The notes: a model not told the origin generated them from the sequence alone. 61,359 bases of DNA from Nitriliruptoraceae bacterium (GCA_020832455.1 JAFIEQ010000004.1:1-61359), one strand, 5' to 3'. Shown: positions 18,692-29,143, counted from the first letter of the stretch. Made by a program: numbers and translations.

Positions 18692-21115
18692 GTGAGCGAT
18701 CTGTGGGGTGGGCGCCCAGCCCGCTCCGGTGCGCGCGCCGGGCAGGGGGAGCAGCCGCGTGACGAGGCTGGATCCCGCGCCGGGGATCCCACCGGTGACG
18801 GCGCGTCCCACTCGCCCGCCCCCAGGGAGCCGCATGCATCGGGTGGCTCGGCGCGGGGGGCGGGCCGCCCCGCGGGGCGGGACGCGACCGCGGATGCCCC
18901 CGCCACGGACCGCGGCGCCGGGGAACGCCCGCGACGTGCGGACCGCAGCCGGCGGGAACGCCGGCGTCGGCAGCGTTTCGATGGCCGGGTCGACCCGCGC
19001 ACCCGCACGATCGCCCGCATCACGTTCAGCGTGCTGGTGGTCGGTGGTCTGCTCGTCGGTGGTTCGGTCGCGATCGACCTGCTCACGGTCCGCAGTTCCC
19101 TGAACGACGCGCGCGCCGCCGTCGCTGATCTGCAGGGCGCCGTCGGGGACGTGGACCTCGACACCGCCCGCGTCGCCGTCACCCGGGCGGTGGAGGAGAT
19201 CGGCGAGGCGGAGCGCCGGACCACCCGGCACACCTGGACCGTCACGGCCGCGGTACCCGTCATCGGCCCTACGGTCGCGACGACCCGGGAGGTCGTCGAG
19301 GTGGCGGCTGCCGCGATCGAGGTCGCCGACATCGCCGTACGCGACGGTGGGACGTTGCTCACCGACGGCCTCAGTCTGGCCGTCCGTGACGGGCAGTTGG
19401 ACCTCGCACCCATCGAGCTGGCCGCGGAGCTCGTCCCGCAACTGCCGACCGCCCGGCTGACCGCCGCGCGCGACGCCCTTGCGGAGCCACGCGACGCGTG
19501 GGTCCCCGAGGAGATCCTCGCCGGGCGCGCCGACACGCTCACGCTCGCCGACCAGACCGTGGATGCGCTGACCACGGTGGAGGCGCTCAGCGCGGCGCTG
19601 CCGCCGTTCCTCGGTGCGGACGGGCCACGCCGGTACTTCGTCGCCATGCAGACCTCCGCGGAGTTGCGTGGGACCGGCGGGCTCATCGGCTTCTGGGGCG
19701 TGCTCAGCGTCGAGGACGGCCGGATCAACTTCGGGCAGGGGGAGTCGTTCGACCCCTTCGATGCGGCGACACCGCCGGCCGGTGAGGCGTCGGCGACCCG
19801 GATCTCGAGCCTGGGGATCTCCTCGGAGAACCCGCCGGGTACCGATCCGGCGTTCCTCGGCCGCTACGCGACGACCGCGGCGGCCCGATCGTTCCTCACG
19901 GTCAACCTCGACCCGGACGTTCCGACCGCCGCCAACGCCATACTCGATCTCTACGAGCTCCAACGGGGCGAGCGCCTGGACGGGGTCATCCTGTTGGACC
20001 CCATCGCGCTGGAGGGCCTGTTGGCCGCGACCGGCGACGAGCTGGACGTCCCGGCTGAGGTCGACGACCTGCTCGGCTTGGACGGCGACACGTTCCCGAC
20101 GGCCGACTTCGCCCGCTACGTGACGGCCGACATCTACGAGGAGTTCGGCTTCGACCGCAGCGCGGACCGCAAGGAGCTGCTGCGCCTGATCGGCGATGCC
20201 TCCTTCCTGCGGGTGGTCTCCGGCGACTGGGATCCCGAGGCGATGGTCGCCGCCATCACGCAGATCACCCGCGAGCGGCACCTGCAGGTCTTCGCCGCGG
20301 ACCCGGAGGTGCAGGCGGCCTTCGACGCGGTCGATGCCACGGGCTCGCTCCACGTCGACGATCGGGTCGACCGGTTCGCCGTCGTCGCGAACAACTCGGT
20401 CGGCGGCAAGCAGGACGTCCACCTCGGGCACGGGTTCCGCTTCGACATCGATCTGGAACTCGTCCGTCGCCTGGACGATGGGGCGCTGAGCGTCGAGCGT
20501 TCCGCGGTGCTGGAGGCGACGATCGACAACCCCCTGCCGACGTCCGGGATGGATACCTACGTGATCGGCAGCTGCTACGTCCCGGGGGAGCGGGCGCAGT
20601 GTTTCGAGGGGGATCCGGGGACCAACCGCACGTGGTTCAGCATCTGGAGCGGTCCGCAGAACAGCGTGCGCTGGTTCCGTAGCGACACCGGGGGGACCCC
20701 GGACAGTTTCCGCAAGACCTTCCGTGGGCTGCGGGTGGTCGACCACTTCCACCTGACCCCATCAGGGACGACGTCGACCTTCGAGACCCGCCTCACCGGT
20801 CCGAGCTACCTGGAACGCCGCGACGATGCGGTGGTCTACTCCTTCGAGTGGTGGCGGCAGTCCAAGGGGGTGCCGGATGCCCTGGACATCTCCGTCACGG
20901 CGCCCGGTGGCTGGGCCATCGGGCAGGTCGACGTGATCGGGGGTGGTTCCGGCCAGGGGTTCGGCCCCGATGGCGAGGGTCGGGAGCTGATGGCCGAGGT
21001 GGTCGACGGGGTCGCGCGGGTCACCGGCACCGTCACCGCCGACACCCGTGTCGAGGTCCACCTCGTGGCGCCGGAGACGGTCGGTGAGCAACAGCAGGCC
21101 GGTCCGGGGCGCTGA
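18692..21115 (+). CDS. DUF4012 domain membrane-anchored protein
   Basis: An 807-residue protein. The first ~105 residues are Gly/Arg/Ala-rich and charged, then one membrane helix (ITFSVLVVGGLLVGGSVAIDLL). The large extracytoplasmic part carries the DUF4012 hallmarks: RRYFVAMQTSAELRGTGGLI, then FLTVNLDPDVPTAANAILDLY and a C-terminal beta-rich region. DUF4012 proteins are common in actinobacterial envelope-polysaccharide loci, but their activity is not established. It starts with GTG. It is followed by the convergent phosphatase gene. Confidence 0.8.
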   Translation: MSDLWGGRPARSGARAGQGEQPRDEAGSRAGDPTGDGASHSPAPREPHASGGSARGAGRPAGRDATADAPATDRGAGERPRRADRSRRERRRRQRFDGRVDPRTRTIARITFSVLVVGGLLVGGSVAIDLLTVRSSLNDARAAVADLQGAVGDVDLDTARVAVTRAVEEIGEAERRTTRHTWTVTAAVPVIGPTVATTREVVEVAAAAIEVADIAVRDGGTLLTDGLSLAVRDGQLDLAPIELAAELVPQLPTARLTAARDALAEPRDAWVPEEILAGRADTLTLADQTVDALTTVEALSAALPPFLGADGPRRYFVAMQTSAELRGTGGLIGFWGVLSVEDGRINFGQGESFDPFDAATPPAGEASATRISSLGISSENPPGTDPAFLGRYATTAAARSFLTVNLDPDVPTAANAILDLYELQRGERLDGVILLDPIALEGLLAATGDELDVPAEVDDLLGLDGDTFPTADFARYVTADIYEEFGFDRSADRKELLRLIGDASFLRVVSGDWDPEAMVAAITQITRERHLQVFAADPEVQAAFDAVDATGSLHVDDRVDRFAVVANNSVGGKQDVHLGHGFRFDIDLELVRRLDDGALSVERSAVLEATIDNPLPTSGMDTYVIGSCYVPGERAQCFEGDPGTNRTWFSIWSGPQNSVRWFRSDTGGTPDSFRKTFRGLRVVDHFHLTPSGTTSTFETRLTGPSYLERRDDAVVYSFEWWRQSKGVPDALDISVTAPGGWAIGQVDVIGGGSGQGFGPDGEGRELMAEVVDGVARVTGTVTADTRVEVHLVAPETVGEQQQAGPGR

Positions 21116-21188
21116 GCGCAGCGAGAGGGTCCTCGTCAGAGCCGTGTCCCGTGACCAAGGTCACCGGAGGGGCGTGGCCGGACCGCGG

Positions 21189-21839
21189 TCACTGACCGGG
21201 TTGGGCCGCGCCGAACAACAGCGGCGTGAGCGTGTGCGCTGCCGCGTCGAACTCCACGCCCAGCGCGTCGTAGGCGTCCTGGCCGGACCGGACGGGATCG
21301 GGCACGTCCTCACGGCGCCGGCCGCGCCCGGTCCGGAGGTCGTCGAGGATGCGCAGGCGCTGCTCGAGCGCGAGGCGCGACGGGGAGCGGTCGGTGCCTT
21401 GGTCTGTGGCGCCGGCGGTGTCCGGCACTCTGTCCGCGGACGGGGTCGCCCCCGGCGGGGCGGCTGCCGATGCTGCAGCCGTGACCAGCGGCCGTAGCGG
21501 CCACACCCGGCCTGCGAGTGCGGGCCAACGGTCCAGGACGTCCCGCGCGTGCCGTCGGGTCATCACCACGACGAGCGCCGCCTCGGTCATCGCGACGGCG
21601 GCAACCGGCTGGGCGCGGTGCTCGGTCAGGTCCAGGCCCCAGCGCCGCGCCACCTCGATGGAGCCCGGCGCGGCCGGCGCTCCGAAGCGAGCCTCGGTCC
21701 CCGCCGACACCACTGCCAAGGCAGGGCCCTGGGTGACGTCGGCCCCGGCGGCCTCGTCGGCCTGCGCCTGCAACCGCACGTGCAGCAGCGGGCTGCGAGC
21801 CTCGTTGGCCGTACAGACGACCACGATGTCCGGTCTCAC
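21189..21839 (-). CDS. Low-molecular-weight protein-tyrosine-phosphatase-like
   Basis: A 216-residue protein with the P-loop VCTANEARSP (CX5R followed by Ser), which starts the LMW phosphatase fold. It is longer than typical (about 150 residues) because of a roughly 60-residue Ala/Pro/Arg-rich insertion after the central domain. The usual C-terminal DP(Y/F) general-acid motif is not evident; VPDPVRSG lies in the likely region. In polysaccharide loci such phosphatases counter the BY-kinase, here encoded at 24305. It starts with GTG at 21839, divergent from the CapD-type gene. Confidence 0.65.
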   Translation of the reverse strand: MRPDIVVVCTANEARSPLLHVRLQAQADEAAGADVTQGPALAVVSAGTEARFGAPAAPGSIEVARRWGLDLTEHRAQPVAAVAMTEAALVVVMTRRHARDVLDRWPALAGRVWPLRPLVTAAASAAAPPGATPSADRVPDTAGATDQGTDRSPSRLALEQRLRILDDLRTGRGRRREDVPDPVRSGQDAYDALGVEFDAAAHTLTPLLFGAAQPGQ

Positions 21840-22128
21840 GTGGTGCTCCCACCTCTCGAGCGGTGATCCAGCGGGACCGTAGCGCCCGTCACTGCCCCGG
21901 GTTGTGCCGGCGGCTGCGTCACGGGCGGTCCACGACCGCGCTGTGTCGGCTACGGAGCGTCACGGGACATTGACCAGCCGTGGCGGGACTGGCAACCTCG
22001 AGTTCACGCCGCGAGGACACCCTTCCGACGAGGTGCCGAACAGTACGCGGCGACCGATGCACGCAGGTCAGGGGCGCGGTGGCCGCCGGATGCGGTCGCG
22101 CGAGGACCTGTCGACGAGGGGTCACACG

Positions 22129-24144
22129 ATGAGTCGTTCGGGCGCACTGCGGCCGCCGGCATCCGGGTCCTGGTGGTCCCGGCTCGCCAGCCAGTCGATC
22201 CGCGGTCCGGTCGACCTGGCCGTCCTGGTGCTGGACACCGTCCTCATCACCTTCGCCTTCGCCTTCATGCTCGTGCTCCGCTATGAGTTGAGCGTCCCGG
22301 ACGGTGCGTGGGGCGGGTACTGGCGGTTCATCGGCATCGCCATCGTCGTGCTGCTCATCGCGAACCGCGCCGCGGGCCTCTACGGCCCCGTGTGGCAGCA
22401 CGCCAGCATCATCGAGGCGCAGCGCATCCTGTTCGCCGGTATCGGCGCCACGGGCGTGCTGGTGGCCTGGCAGCTGCTCGCAGAACGGCAGGTCCCACTC
22501 AGCGTCGTCTTCACCGGCGGGCTCGGCGCGACCTTCCTGATGGGTGTGCTGCGCTTCCAGTCCCGGCTGTTCGCGCACAACCGCCGCCAGCGCGTCGACG
22601 ACACCCGCGTGCTCGTCGTCGGGGCGGGGCACTCCGCGGTCGCGCTGCTGCGCGAGATCGACCGTGCGCCGGAGCAGGGGTTCAACGTCGTCGCCATGGT
22701 CGACGACGACCCCCGCAAGATCGGCCGCTCGCTCGGCGCCATTCCGATCGCCGGTTCGATCGGCGAACTGGAGGAGGTCGGCGAGGCCTACGCCGCGGAA
22801 CTGGTCATCCTGGCCATCCCCTCGGCAGACTCCCCGCTGGTGCGCCGCGTCGCCGATGCTGTCACCGCGCTCGAGGTCCCGCTCAAGGTGCTGCCGAGCG
22901 TCGCGGAGATGGTCAACGGCGAAGCGAAACTGCAGGACGTCCGGGACCTGTCCATCGACGACCTGCTCGGTCGGCAGCCCATCGCGCCCGCCCTGGCGTC
23001 GGCGGCGTCGCTGCTCCGTGGCCGTCGGGTGCTGGTGACCGGTGGCGGGGGGTCGATCGGCTCGGAGATCGTCCGCCAGGTCGCCGAGTACGCGCCCGAG
23101 AAGCTGATCGTGCTCGACCGCGACGAGACCAACCTGTTCGACGCGATGGCGGGGATCCAGGGCCGCGGGACGCCGGTGCTGCTCGACGTGCGTGACCGGG
23201 ACCGGCTGCGCCGGCTGTTCCTACGCGAGCGTCCGGAGATCGTCTTCCACGCCGCCGCGAACAAGCACGTGCCGCTGCTGGAGGCCCACCCGGGGGAGGC
23301 CGCCGCGACCAACGTGTTGGGGACCCGCAACCTCGTCGCCGCCGCCCGTGAGGTCGGGGTGGAGCGGTTCGTGTTCGTCTCCACCGACAAGGCCGTCGAC
23401 CCGGCGAACGTCATGGGCGCCAGCAAGCGCATCGGCGAACGACTCGTCCTCAGCGACGTGCCGGAGGGCGCCGCGTGGTGCGCCGTGCGCTTCGGCAATG
23501 TGCTGGGCAGCCGTGGCAGCGTCGTGCCGACCTTCATGCGCCAGATCCGCGAGGGTGGTCCGGTGACGCTCACCCACCCGGACATGACGCGCTTCTTCAT
23601 GAGCATCCCGGAGGCCGTGCAGTTGGTGTTGCAGGCCGCCGCGCTGGCCGACGACCGCCAGATCTTCATGCTGGAGATGGGTGAGCCGGTCCGGATCTTG
23701 GACCTGGCGACTCGCATGATCTCGCTCGCGGGGATGCGTCCCGGGGTCGACATCCCGATCGAGGTGACGGGGCTGCGGCCGGGGGAGAAGCTCACCGAGG
23801 AACTGCACACCACCGATGAGGTGCCCTCCAGCACCGAGCACCCGAAGATCTTCCGGCTCTCGACCGACGCGGGCGCCCCTCAGGTGCTTCGGACGCTGAT
23901 CAAGGACGTGGTCGATGCCCTCGGCCGGTTCGACGAGGAGGCGATCCGCGAGCTGCTCCTGCCACGCACACTGGCTGCCGCGAACGGTGCAGCAGCCCCG
24001 CCACAAGGGTCCGATGAGGGCCAACCAGTGGATCGAACGCAGGATGCGTCCGCCGCTGCCAGCGATGTGAGCGGCACGGTACGGGTCCATGGATCGCCCT
24101 CTGGCCGGGGTGAGATCACGACGGGCGGACGCCGTCCCTCCTGA
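22129..24144 (+). CDS. Nucleoside-diphosphate-sugar 4,6-dehydratase, CapD/WbpM/PglF type
   Basis: A 671-residue protein: about four membrane helices (residues 20-150), a CoA-binding-like Rossmann unit (VLVVGAGHSAVALLREI), then the catalytic SDR domain with GGGGSIGSEIVRQ, AAANKHVPLLE, VSTDKAVDPANVMGASKR and RFGNVLGSRGSVVPTF. The Met-Lys pair replacing Tyr-Lys in MGASKR is characteristic of this dehydratase class. It produces the 4-keto-6-deoxy intermediate that a DegT aminotransferase can use. The ATG at 22129 follows GAGGGG; the longer reading from 21904 adds no family sequence. The tail is low complexity. Confidence 0.88.
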   Translation: MSRSGALRPPASGSWWSRLASQSIRGPVDLAVLVLDTVLITFAFAFMLVLRYELSVPDGAWGGYWRFIGIAIVVLLIANRAAGLYGPVWQHASIIEAQRILFAGIGATGVLVAWQLLAERQVPLSVVFTGGLGATFLMGVLRFQSRLFAHNRRQRVDDTRVLVVGAGHSAVALLREIDRAPEQGFNVVAMVDDDPRKIGRSLGAIPIAGSIGELEEVGEAYAAELVILAIPSADSPLVRRVADAVTALEVPLKVLPSVAEMVNGEAKLQDVRDLSIDDLLGRQPIAPALASAASLLRGRRVLVTGGGGSIGSEIVRQVAEYAPEKLIVLDRDETNLFDAMAGIQGRGTPVLLDVRDRDRLRRLFLRERPEIVFHAAANKHVPLLEAHPGEAAATNVLGTRNLVAAAREVGVERFVFVSTDKAVDPANVMGASKRIGERLVLSDVPEGAAWCAVRFGNVLGSRGSVVPTFMRQIREGGPVTLTHPDMTRFFMSIPEAVQLVLQAAALADDRQIFMLEMGEPVRILDLATRMISLAGMRPGVDIPIEVTGLRPGEKLTEELHTTDEVPSSTEHPKIFRLSTDAGAPQVLRTLIKDVVDALGRFDEEAIRELLLPRTLAAANGAAAPPQGSDEGQPVDRTQDASAAASDVSGTVRVHGSPSGRGEITTGGRRPS

Positions 24145-24304
24145 CGGGTCAGCGACGCGTCTCGCGACGCCAGTGGCGGTACCGTTGCCGGCACGGCGTT
24201 CGGCCAGCCCTTGAGGTCGGCCGCCGCGCGGCCGATACCTACACGGACCGCTGCTCGCGGCTTTCCGCCGTCGATCCGGCTCCCCGCTCGAGGACAGGCA
24301 TGCG

Positions 24305-26287
24305 ATGAACGATGGGCCCCTCGCCCGCCTCATCGTGCCGTTGCGTCGCTGGTGGTGGGTCGTCCTCGCGCTGGTGACGGCTGTCGCGGTGGCGACGGTG
24401 TTGACCATGCCCTCACCGCAGGAGCAGGCGCAGCGGGCCTCGGGTCCGGATGCGGAGTCCTTCCGCGCCACGCACCTGCTGATCCGCAACGACGAGGCGC
24501 CGACCCAGCTCTCGTTCGACCTCATCAACCTTCTGGCCCGCCAGGGTGATCTGACCAACCGGATCCAAGCGGCCGCCGGTGACGAGTACTCATCGACCGA
24601 CGTGCTGGCCGTGCAGCTCACGACGGACTCCGCGACGGGCACGATGTCGATCATCTCGGAGCAACGCACTCCGGACCGGGCGGAAGAGCTCGCAGGGGTC
24701 TACGCGTCGGAGCTCGTCTCGTTCATCGACGACCGGGTGCGTTCCACCGCGGAATCGGACTTCGACCGCACGGTCCGGGACATCGCCGCGGTCGAGGACC
24801 GGATCGATGAGATTCAGGACGAACTGGCGGCGGTTGCAGAGGACGACCCCGACCGTGGGCTCCTGCAGGCGGAGCTCGATGGGCTGTTGAACGACTTCTC
24901 CGAGCTGCGCTCGCAAGAGCGCGCCCTGGGGAGCCAGCTGCAGGGGGCCGCGCCATCCTTCGTGACCCTGGAGGATGCGGTCGCTGTGCCGGTCACCGGG
25001 GAGGAAGGCACGGTCAGTGCGCTGCGCCTGCCAGGTCGTCTGTGGGTCCGCCTGCTGCTGCTGAGCGCCGCGGCGTTCGTTGTCGGTGTGGTGCTCGTGT
25101 TCGCGATCGACTTCCTCGACGTCCGGTTGCGCACCCGCCGTCAGGTCGAGGATGCCTTCGGCCTGCCGGTCCTGGCCGATGTGCCGCGACGGTCGAAGTC
25201 CTCCATCAGGTCGGATCCGCTGCCGGCCCTGAGCGACCCCGGCGGAGCCACTGCCGAGGTGCTGCGTGCCCTGCGCCTGTCGATCAGTCTCGCACCGACG
25301 TGGCACCTGACGAGCCTGGCCCGCGCCGGTGGTGACGGGGCGATCGGGGCCAAGACCCCGGTGCAACTCGAGCGCGAGCCGCGATCCATCGTCGTCACCT
25401 CGCCGCTGACGGGCGATGGCAAGTCGACCCTGGTCGCGAACCTCGCCGTGAGCCTCGCGGAGGGCGGCAAGCGGGTGCTGGTCGTTGACTGCGACTTCCG
25501 CCGCCCTGCGGTCGGTGCGATCCTGGACATCGACCCAGGCCCCGGCCTGCGCGAGATGACCCAGGCTGACGAGCGTCCCCTGACCGACCTGGCCAGCCCC
25601 ACCGCGGCGGCCAACGTCGCGATGGTGCGCTCTGGCTCCCAGGGCGTCACCCCGCCGTGGTTCATGGCGCAGGCTCGGAGGCTTGTGGAACGTTGTACCG
25701 CGATGGCCGACATCGTCATCTTCGATACCGGTCCGATCACGCTGACCAACGAGGCTGCTGCCCTGCTGCCGCTGGTCGACACCTCGCTGTTGGTGGTCCG
25801 GGCCGGTCGGCCGACCCCGGAGCAGGCGCGCGGCACCATCGAGCAGTTCACCCAGGTCAGCGCGCACATCTCCGGGATCGTGCTGGTGGGGTCGGACTCC
25901 AAGCGCAAGTACGGGTACGGCTACTACCGATCGGAGAACGAGGGGAAGCGGTTCGGGATCGGCCGTGGCCGTGAGGGCGGGGAGCGGTACGACGCAGCGC
26001 CGGCGGTGTGGCCTGATGATCCCACCCCGGCCCGCATGGCGACCGGGTCCGAGGAGGACCCGGAGCCCTCGCGGGACGAGTCGACCCGGGACGACGATGC
26101 CGTTCGGGATGGCGACGCCCCCCGCGACGTCGATCACGCCAGAGACACCCCTCCCGCCGCAGGGGACGACCCGGAGGCCGATGCGCCCGTGGAGGGCCCG
26201 GTGCCGGACGCGGACCCGGGGGACCGCGCGCTCGACGAGGTCAACGTCGGCGGTCGTGAGCCCGACGAGGATGGCCGCAGGGGCTGA
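24305..26287 (+). CDS. Wzz-domain bacterial tyrosine kinase (CpsD/CapB-type)
   Basis: A 660-residue polysaccharide co-polymerase/autokinase. The Wzz part has helix 1 (WWWVVLALVTAVAVATVL, residues ~17-34), a coiled-coil periplasmic section (residues ~140-220) and helix 2 (LLLLSAAAFVVGVVLVFAI). The cytosolic BY-kinase domain shows Walker A SPLTGDGKST, Walker A' VVDCDFRRP and Walker B VIFDTGP. The Tyr cluster KYGYGYYR follows, with one further Tyr and then an acidic, Asp-rich tail of about 100 residues rather than the usual Tyr-rich end. It should control chain length and export by cyclic autophosphorylation, opposed by the LMW phosphatase. Confidence 0.85.
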   Translation: MNDGPLARLIVPLRRWWWVVLALVTAVAVATVLTMPSPQEQAQRASGPDAESFRATHLLIRNDEAPTQLSFDLINLLARQGDLTNRIQAAAGDEYSSTDVLAVQLTTDSATGTMSIISEQRTPDRAEELAGVYASELVSFIDDRVRSTAESDFDRTVRDIAAVEDRIDEIQDELAAVAEDDPDRGLLQAELDGLLNDFSELRSQERALGSQLQGAAPSFVTLEDAVAVPVTGEEGTVSALRLPGRLWVRLLLLSAAAFVVGVVLVFAIDFLDVRLRTRRQVEDAFGLPVLADVPRRSKSSIRSDPLPALSDPGGATAEVLRALRLSISLAPTWHLTSLARAGGDGAIGAKTPVQLEREPRSIVVTSPLTGDGKSTLVANLAVSLAEGGKRVLVVDCDFRRPAVGAILDIDPGPGLREMTQADERPLTDLASPTAAANVAMVRSGSQGVTPPWFMAQARRLVERCTAMADIVIFDTGPITLTNEAAALLPLVDTSLLVVRAGRPTPEQARGTIEQFTQVSAHISGIVLVGSDSKRKYGYGYYRSENEGKRFGIGRGREGGERYDAAPAVWPDDPTPARMATGSEEDPEPSRDESTRDDDAVRDGDAPRDVDHARDTPPAAGDDPEADAPVEGPVPDADPGDRALDEVNVGGREPDEDGRRG

Positions 26288-26327
26288 TGGACGCCGGCAA
26301 CCGCAAGTAGTGGCCTGTGTCGGCGGC

Positions 26328-27491
26328 TCAGGAGGCGTGCAGGCGTTCCTCGATGGCGGCGATGATCCGCACTGCGTTGTTGGCGTCCCGGTAGGCGAAG
26401 GCGCGTTCCTGCCAGGCCTCGCGTTGGCCCGCCCAGCTGGTCAGCCGGAAGCCGTCGTCGACGGCCTCGTCGATCGCGTCGAGCACCTGATCCGCCGTGT
26501 CGGCGTTCGGCCCGAACAGCGGCTGCTCGAGGTCGAGGTAGGAACCGCGTCGCCCCACGTGCTCCGCCCGGTCGAACTGGAACAGGATGACAGGCGTGTC
26601 GAGGTAGAGCGCGTCCCACAGGATGCTGGAGTAGTCGGAGATGACGACGGACGCGGTCGCGATCAGGTGCGGCAGGATCGCTTCCTCGTCGATCACGCGG
26701 ACCCCGTCGGGTAGCCAGTCGAAGCTCCCGAACCGGTAGCGCGTGATCTGGTGGAAGTAGACCGCCAGTTCGAATGTGCCGGACTCCAGGTGCGCACGGA
26801 GCCGCGGTGAGCGCAGCAGGTCGTGGAGCGGCTCGAGGGCGCCCTCGGGTGACGCGTCCGCTTCGGTGTGCCACGGACGAGAGGTCGGCGCGTAGAACAC
26901 CAACGGTCGCTCCCGTGCCGGTGCGCGGTCGCGTTCCGCCAGCATCGCGTCCCAGCGTGCGAGCCCGGTGATCGGCAGCTGGTGGTGGGCGAAACCCCAG
27001 TCGGCCTTGTGCGCCCGTTCCATCTCGGAAGCGACCGGCGCCAGCCCGATGGCGTTCGTCATCCGGGCGACGCTGCGCGGCGTTCGGCCCTTGGTCTTCC
27101 CGAACGCCGTCAGCCCGTGGCCGAGGCGGACTCGGAGCGCGGAGTTGCTGGTCATGAGCCCCGGCACGTCCTGGATCCCGTGGGAGAACACTATGACCTG
27201 CGCGCTGCGTGCGATGCGGTGTGCCTCCAGACTGCCGCGTTCTGCGATCGCACCGTGTGGTTCGACGAGCCGGCGGTCCGGTGCGTCGGGATCGATCACC
27301 CAGACCGGGCGGACCGACGGGTGCTCGGCGATGACCCGTTCGTGGGTGACGCGCGCGTTGTCGGAGTACGAGCGACCGCTGGCACCGCCGAAGACCCACA
27401 GTGGCAGCCCCTCAGTGATGTGGGGGAGCAGATGCGCGGCGGCGATGCGGGTACCGCGAGCGGCCACCTGCACCGCACGAGCGAGCGGCAC
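26328..27491 (-). CDS. CDP-glycerol glycerophosphotransferase family protein (TagB/TagF-like)
   Basis: A 387-residue GT-B type transferase related to teichoic-acid polymerases. The C-terminal half has the diagnostic VISDYSSILWDALYLDTPVI segment and FDRAEH region, and the N-terminal half has VIVFSHGIQDVPG. The family transfers glycerol- or ribitol-phosphate, or in related members sugars, to a lipid-linked acceptor. It starts with GTG at 27491. It is transcribed opposite to the neighbouring sugar genes and is probably a decoration or backbone enzyme for the same polymer. Confidence 0.8.
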   Translation of the reverse strand: MPLARAVQVAARGTRIAAAHLLPHITEGLPLWVFGGASGRSYSDNARVTHERVIAEHPSVRPVWVIDPDAPDRRLVEPHGAIAERGSLEAHRIARSAQVIVFSHGIQDVPGLMTSNSALRVRLGHGLTAFGKTKGRTPRSVARMTNAIGLAPVASEMERAHKADWGFAHHQLPITGLARWDAMLAERDRAPARERPLVFYAPTSRPWHTEADASPEGALEPLHDLLRSPRLRAHLESGTFELAVYFHQITRYRFGSFDWLPDGVRVIDEEAILPHLIATASVVISDYSSILWDALYLDTPVILFQFDRAEHVGRRGSYLDLEQPLFGPNADTADQVLDAIDEAVDDGFRLTSWAGQREAWQERAFAYRDANNAVRIIAAIEERLHAS

Positions 27492-27819
27492 GACGTCTCC
27501 TCCACCGGGATCGGACCGGTCTGCCCCAGGACCGACGTGAGGACGTCGGCGGACCGGCGACGGACACTAGACGGTCGAGCTTCCTCGGCCACCCACCACG
27601 CCGCCTACGTTGACGCGGCGTGAGTCCGCTCGCACCGTAGGTGATGTGCTCTTGGGCACTCGTCCACTCGATCGGACGCCCGACCATCGGTTCTGGGCTC
27701 CGTGTCAAGGCGTCGTTCCCCCCGTTCGTCGCAGCGCGCCGGAACGAGACACGCTCAGCGGCCGCGCCGCTACGGTGGTCTGCTGGAGCGGAACGACCGG
27801 AGAAGTTGGGAGATGGCAC
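27492..27819. other. Divergent intergenic region, no gene seen
   Basis: These 328 bases lie between the TagF-like gene and the interrupted glycosyltransferase. The glycosyltransferase frame stays open leftwards to 27610, but the extra residues are Arg/Pro-rich and do not look like protein, so I place the start at 27820. No clear promoter, hairpin or RNA gene stands out. Confidence 0.4.
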
Positions 27820-29055
27820 GTGCTCGCGACCGGTGGAACTGCTGCCAGTAGCGCCGTTCGATGTGCGCATGTCGTTCCGTCGGCCAGCCTGCCGGTCAGG
27901 GGGCCGGGGTCGTACGTCCACCTCGTCTGGCAACTGGCCTCGCGGTCCGCCGGTGAGGACGTGGTCATCTGCCGCTCCGACGGAACGCCTCCGGAGCTTG
28001 AGGTCGGCGACCCGCGGGTAACGCGCGTCGAACTGCCGGCGGCGAGCGTCGGACGTCGCGCCGCCAGCCGGATCGATGCCGTGACCGGCGAGCGGACGGC
28101 ATGGTCGGCGGCAGGGCGGTTCCACCAACGCCTCGGCCAGGCAGTCTCCAAGGTGGAGCCGCGAACCGTCATCGTGTGGGGGAACCCCTCGGCGCTCCCG
28201 GCCATCCGACGGCATGCTCCCAGCGCGCGGCTCGGGTTCGCCCAACGCCACTTCTACACCCCCGGCAACGTCCACGCCTTGCAAGCGGCTGATGTGGTCG
28301 TCTTTCTCAGTCCGGGAGCCTTGGCCTGAGCCCTGCGGACGTTGGGCTCCTTCGAGTTCATCCCGCTCGTCGTCCCGAACGCGGTCGAGACGGAACTGTT
28401 CACCCCGGGTGGTCCCACCGCCCTGGCTGACGCACCTGCGGATCAGCCGGTTGGGCCGACGATCGCCTTTCCATCGACGTTGACGGAGTACAAGGGGGCA
28501 CACTTGCTCGCGGAGTGGATCGAGGACCCTCAGATCCTCCCGCACGCGAGGTGGCTCGTTCCGAACCGCTTCCACCCGAGTTGCGGCGAAGGGCTCCGTA
28601 CGCGCCTGGAGCAGCTGCTGAGGCGTTCACCTGAGGTCCAATGGTTGGACGGGATCGCTCGCGACGAGATGCCGGGGATCTACCGACAGGCCGACGTCAC
28701 AGTTCTGCCCATCACGCGCCTCGAAGGGTTCGGTCTGGCCGCCCTCAAGAGCATGGGTGCTGCGGTGCCGGTGATCGCCACCGATGTCCCCGCTCTCAAC
28801 GAGTTCATCGACGATGGGAACACCGGGTACCTGGTTCCCCTGGACACCGCCATCCGGGATGTGCCAGCCCTCGTGGAGCACGTCACAGGCACCGGCGCCG
28901 AGGAGGCGCGGCGCCTCGCGGGCCGGGCGCGGCAGGTGGTCGTCGAAGAGTTCGGCCGGGGACGCGTTCTCGAGGCGTTCGATGCGCTCGCTCGGGGGTC
29001 CCTCCGCGAGGTCGATGCCGGGTACTTCACCTGGCGCTCCTGTCGGGTTGGCTGA
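27820..29055 (+). pseudogene. Glycosyltransferase (GT4-like) split by an in-frame TGA
   Basis: A 412-codon GT-B glycosyltransferase frame interrupted by TGA at 28327-28329; the same frame continues without shift from 28330. Before the stop there is an N-terminal domain (GPGSYVHLVWQLA, LGFAQRHFYTPGNVHAL). After it comes the nucleotide-sugar half with VVPNAVETELF, LDGIARDEMPGIYRQADVTV and the GT4-type acceptor loop TRLEGFGLAALKSM. The local sequence ALA-stop-ALRTLG suggests that CGA (Arg) changed to TGA by one transition. The GTG at 27820 has GGGAG upstream. This is either a recent nonsense mutation or a base-call error. Confidence 0.8.
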
Positions 29056-29143
29056 TGGACGTCGCGATTGCCCTCGGTCCGGGCTCCGCCTGCTTCCTGT
29101 GCAGGCACACGGCGCGCCCTCGTGCGGGGAGCGATCGGACAGC

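Noticed and set aside
18593..20752. 719-residue open frame on the minus strand
   Set aside because: Antisense to the DUF4012 gene, no recognisable motif.
28327..28329. Selenocysteine or programmed readthrough at the in-frame TGA
   Set aside because: Glycosyltransferases have no catalytic Cys/Sec at this site, and I see no stem-loop of the bacterial SECIS type just downstream; nonsense mutation or base error is simpler.
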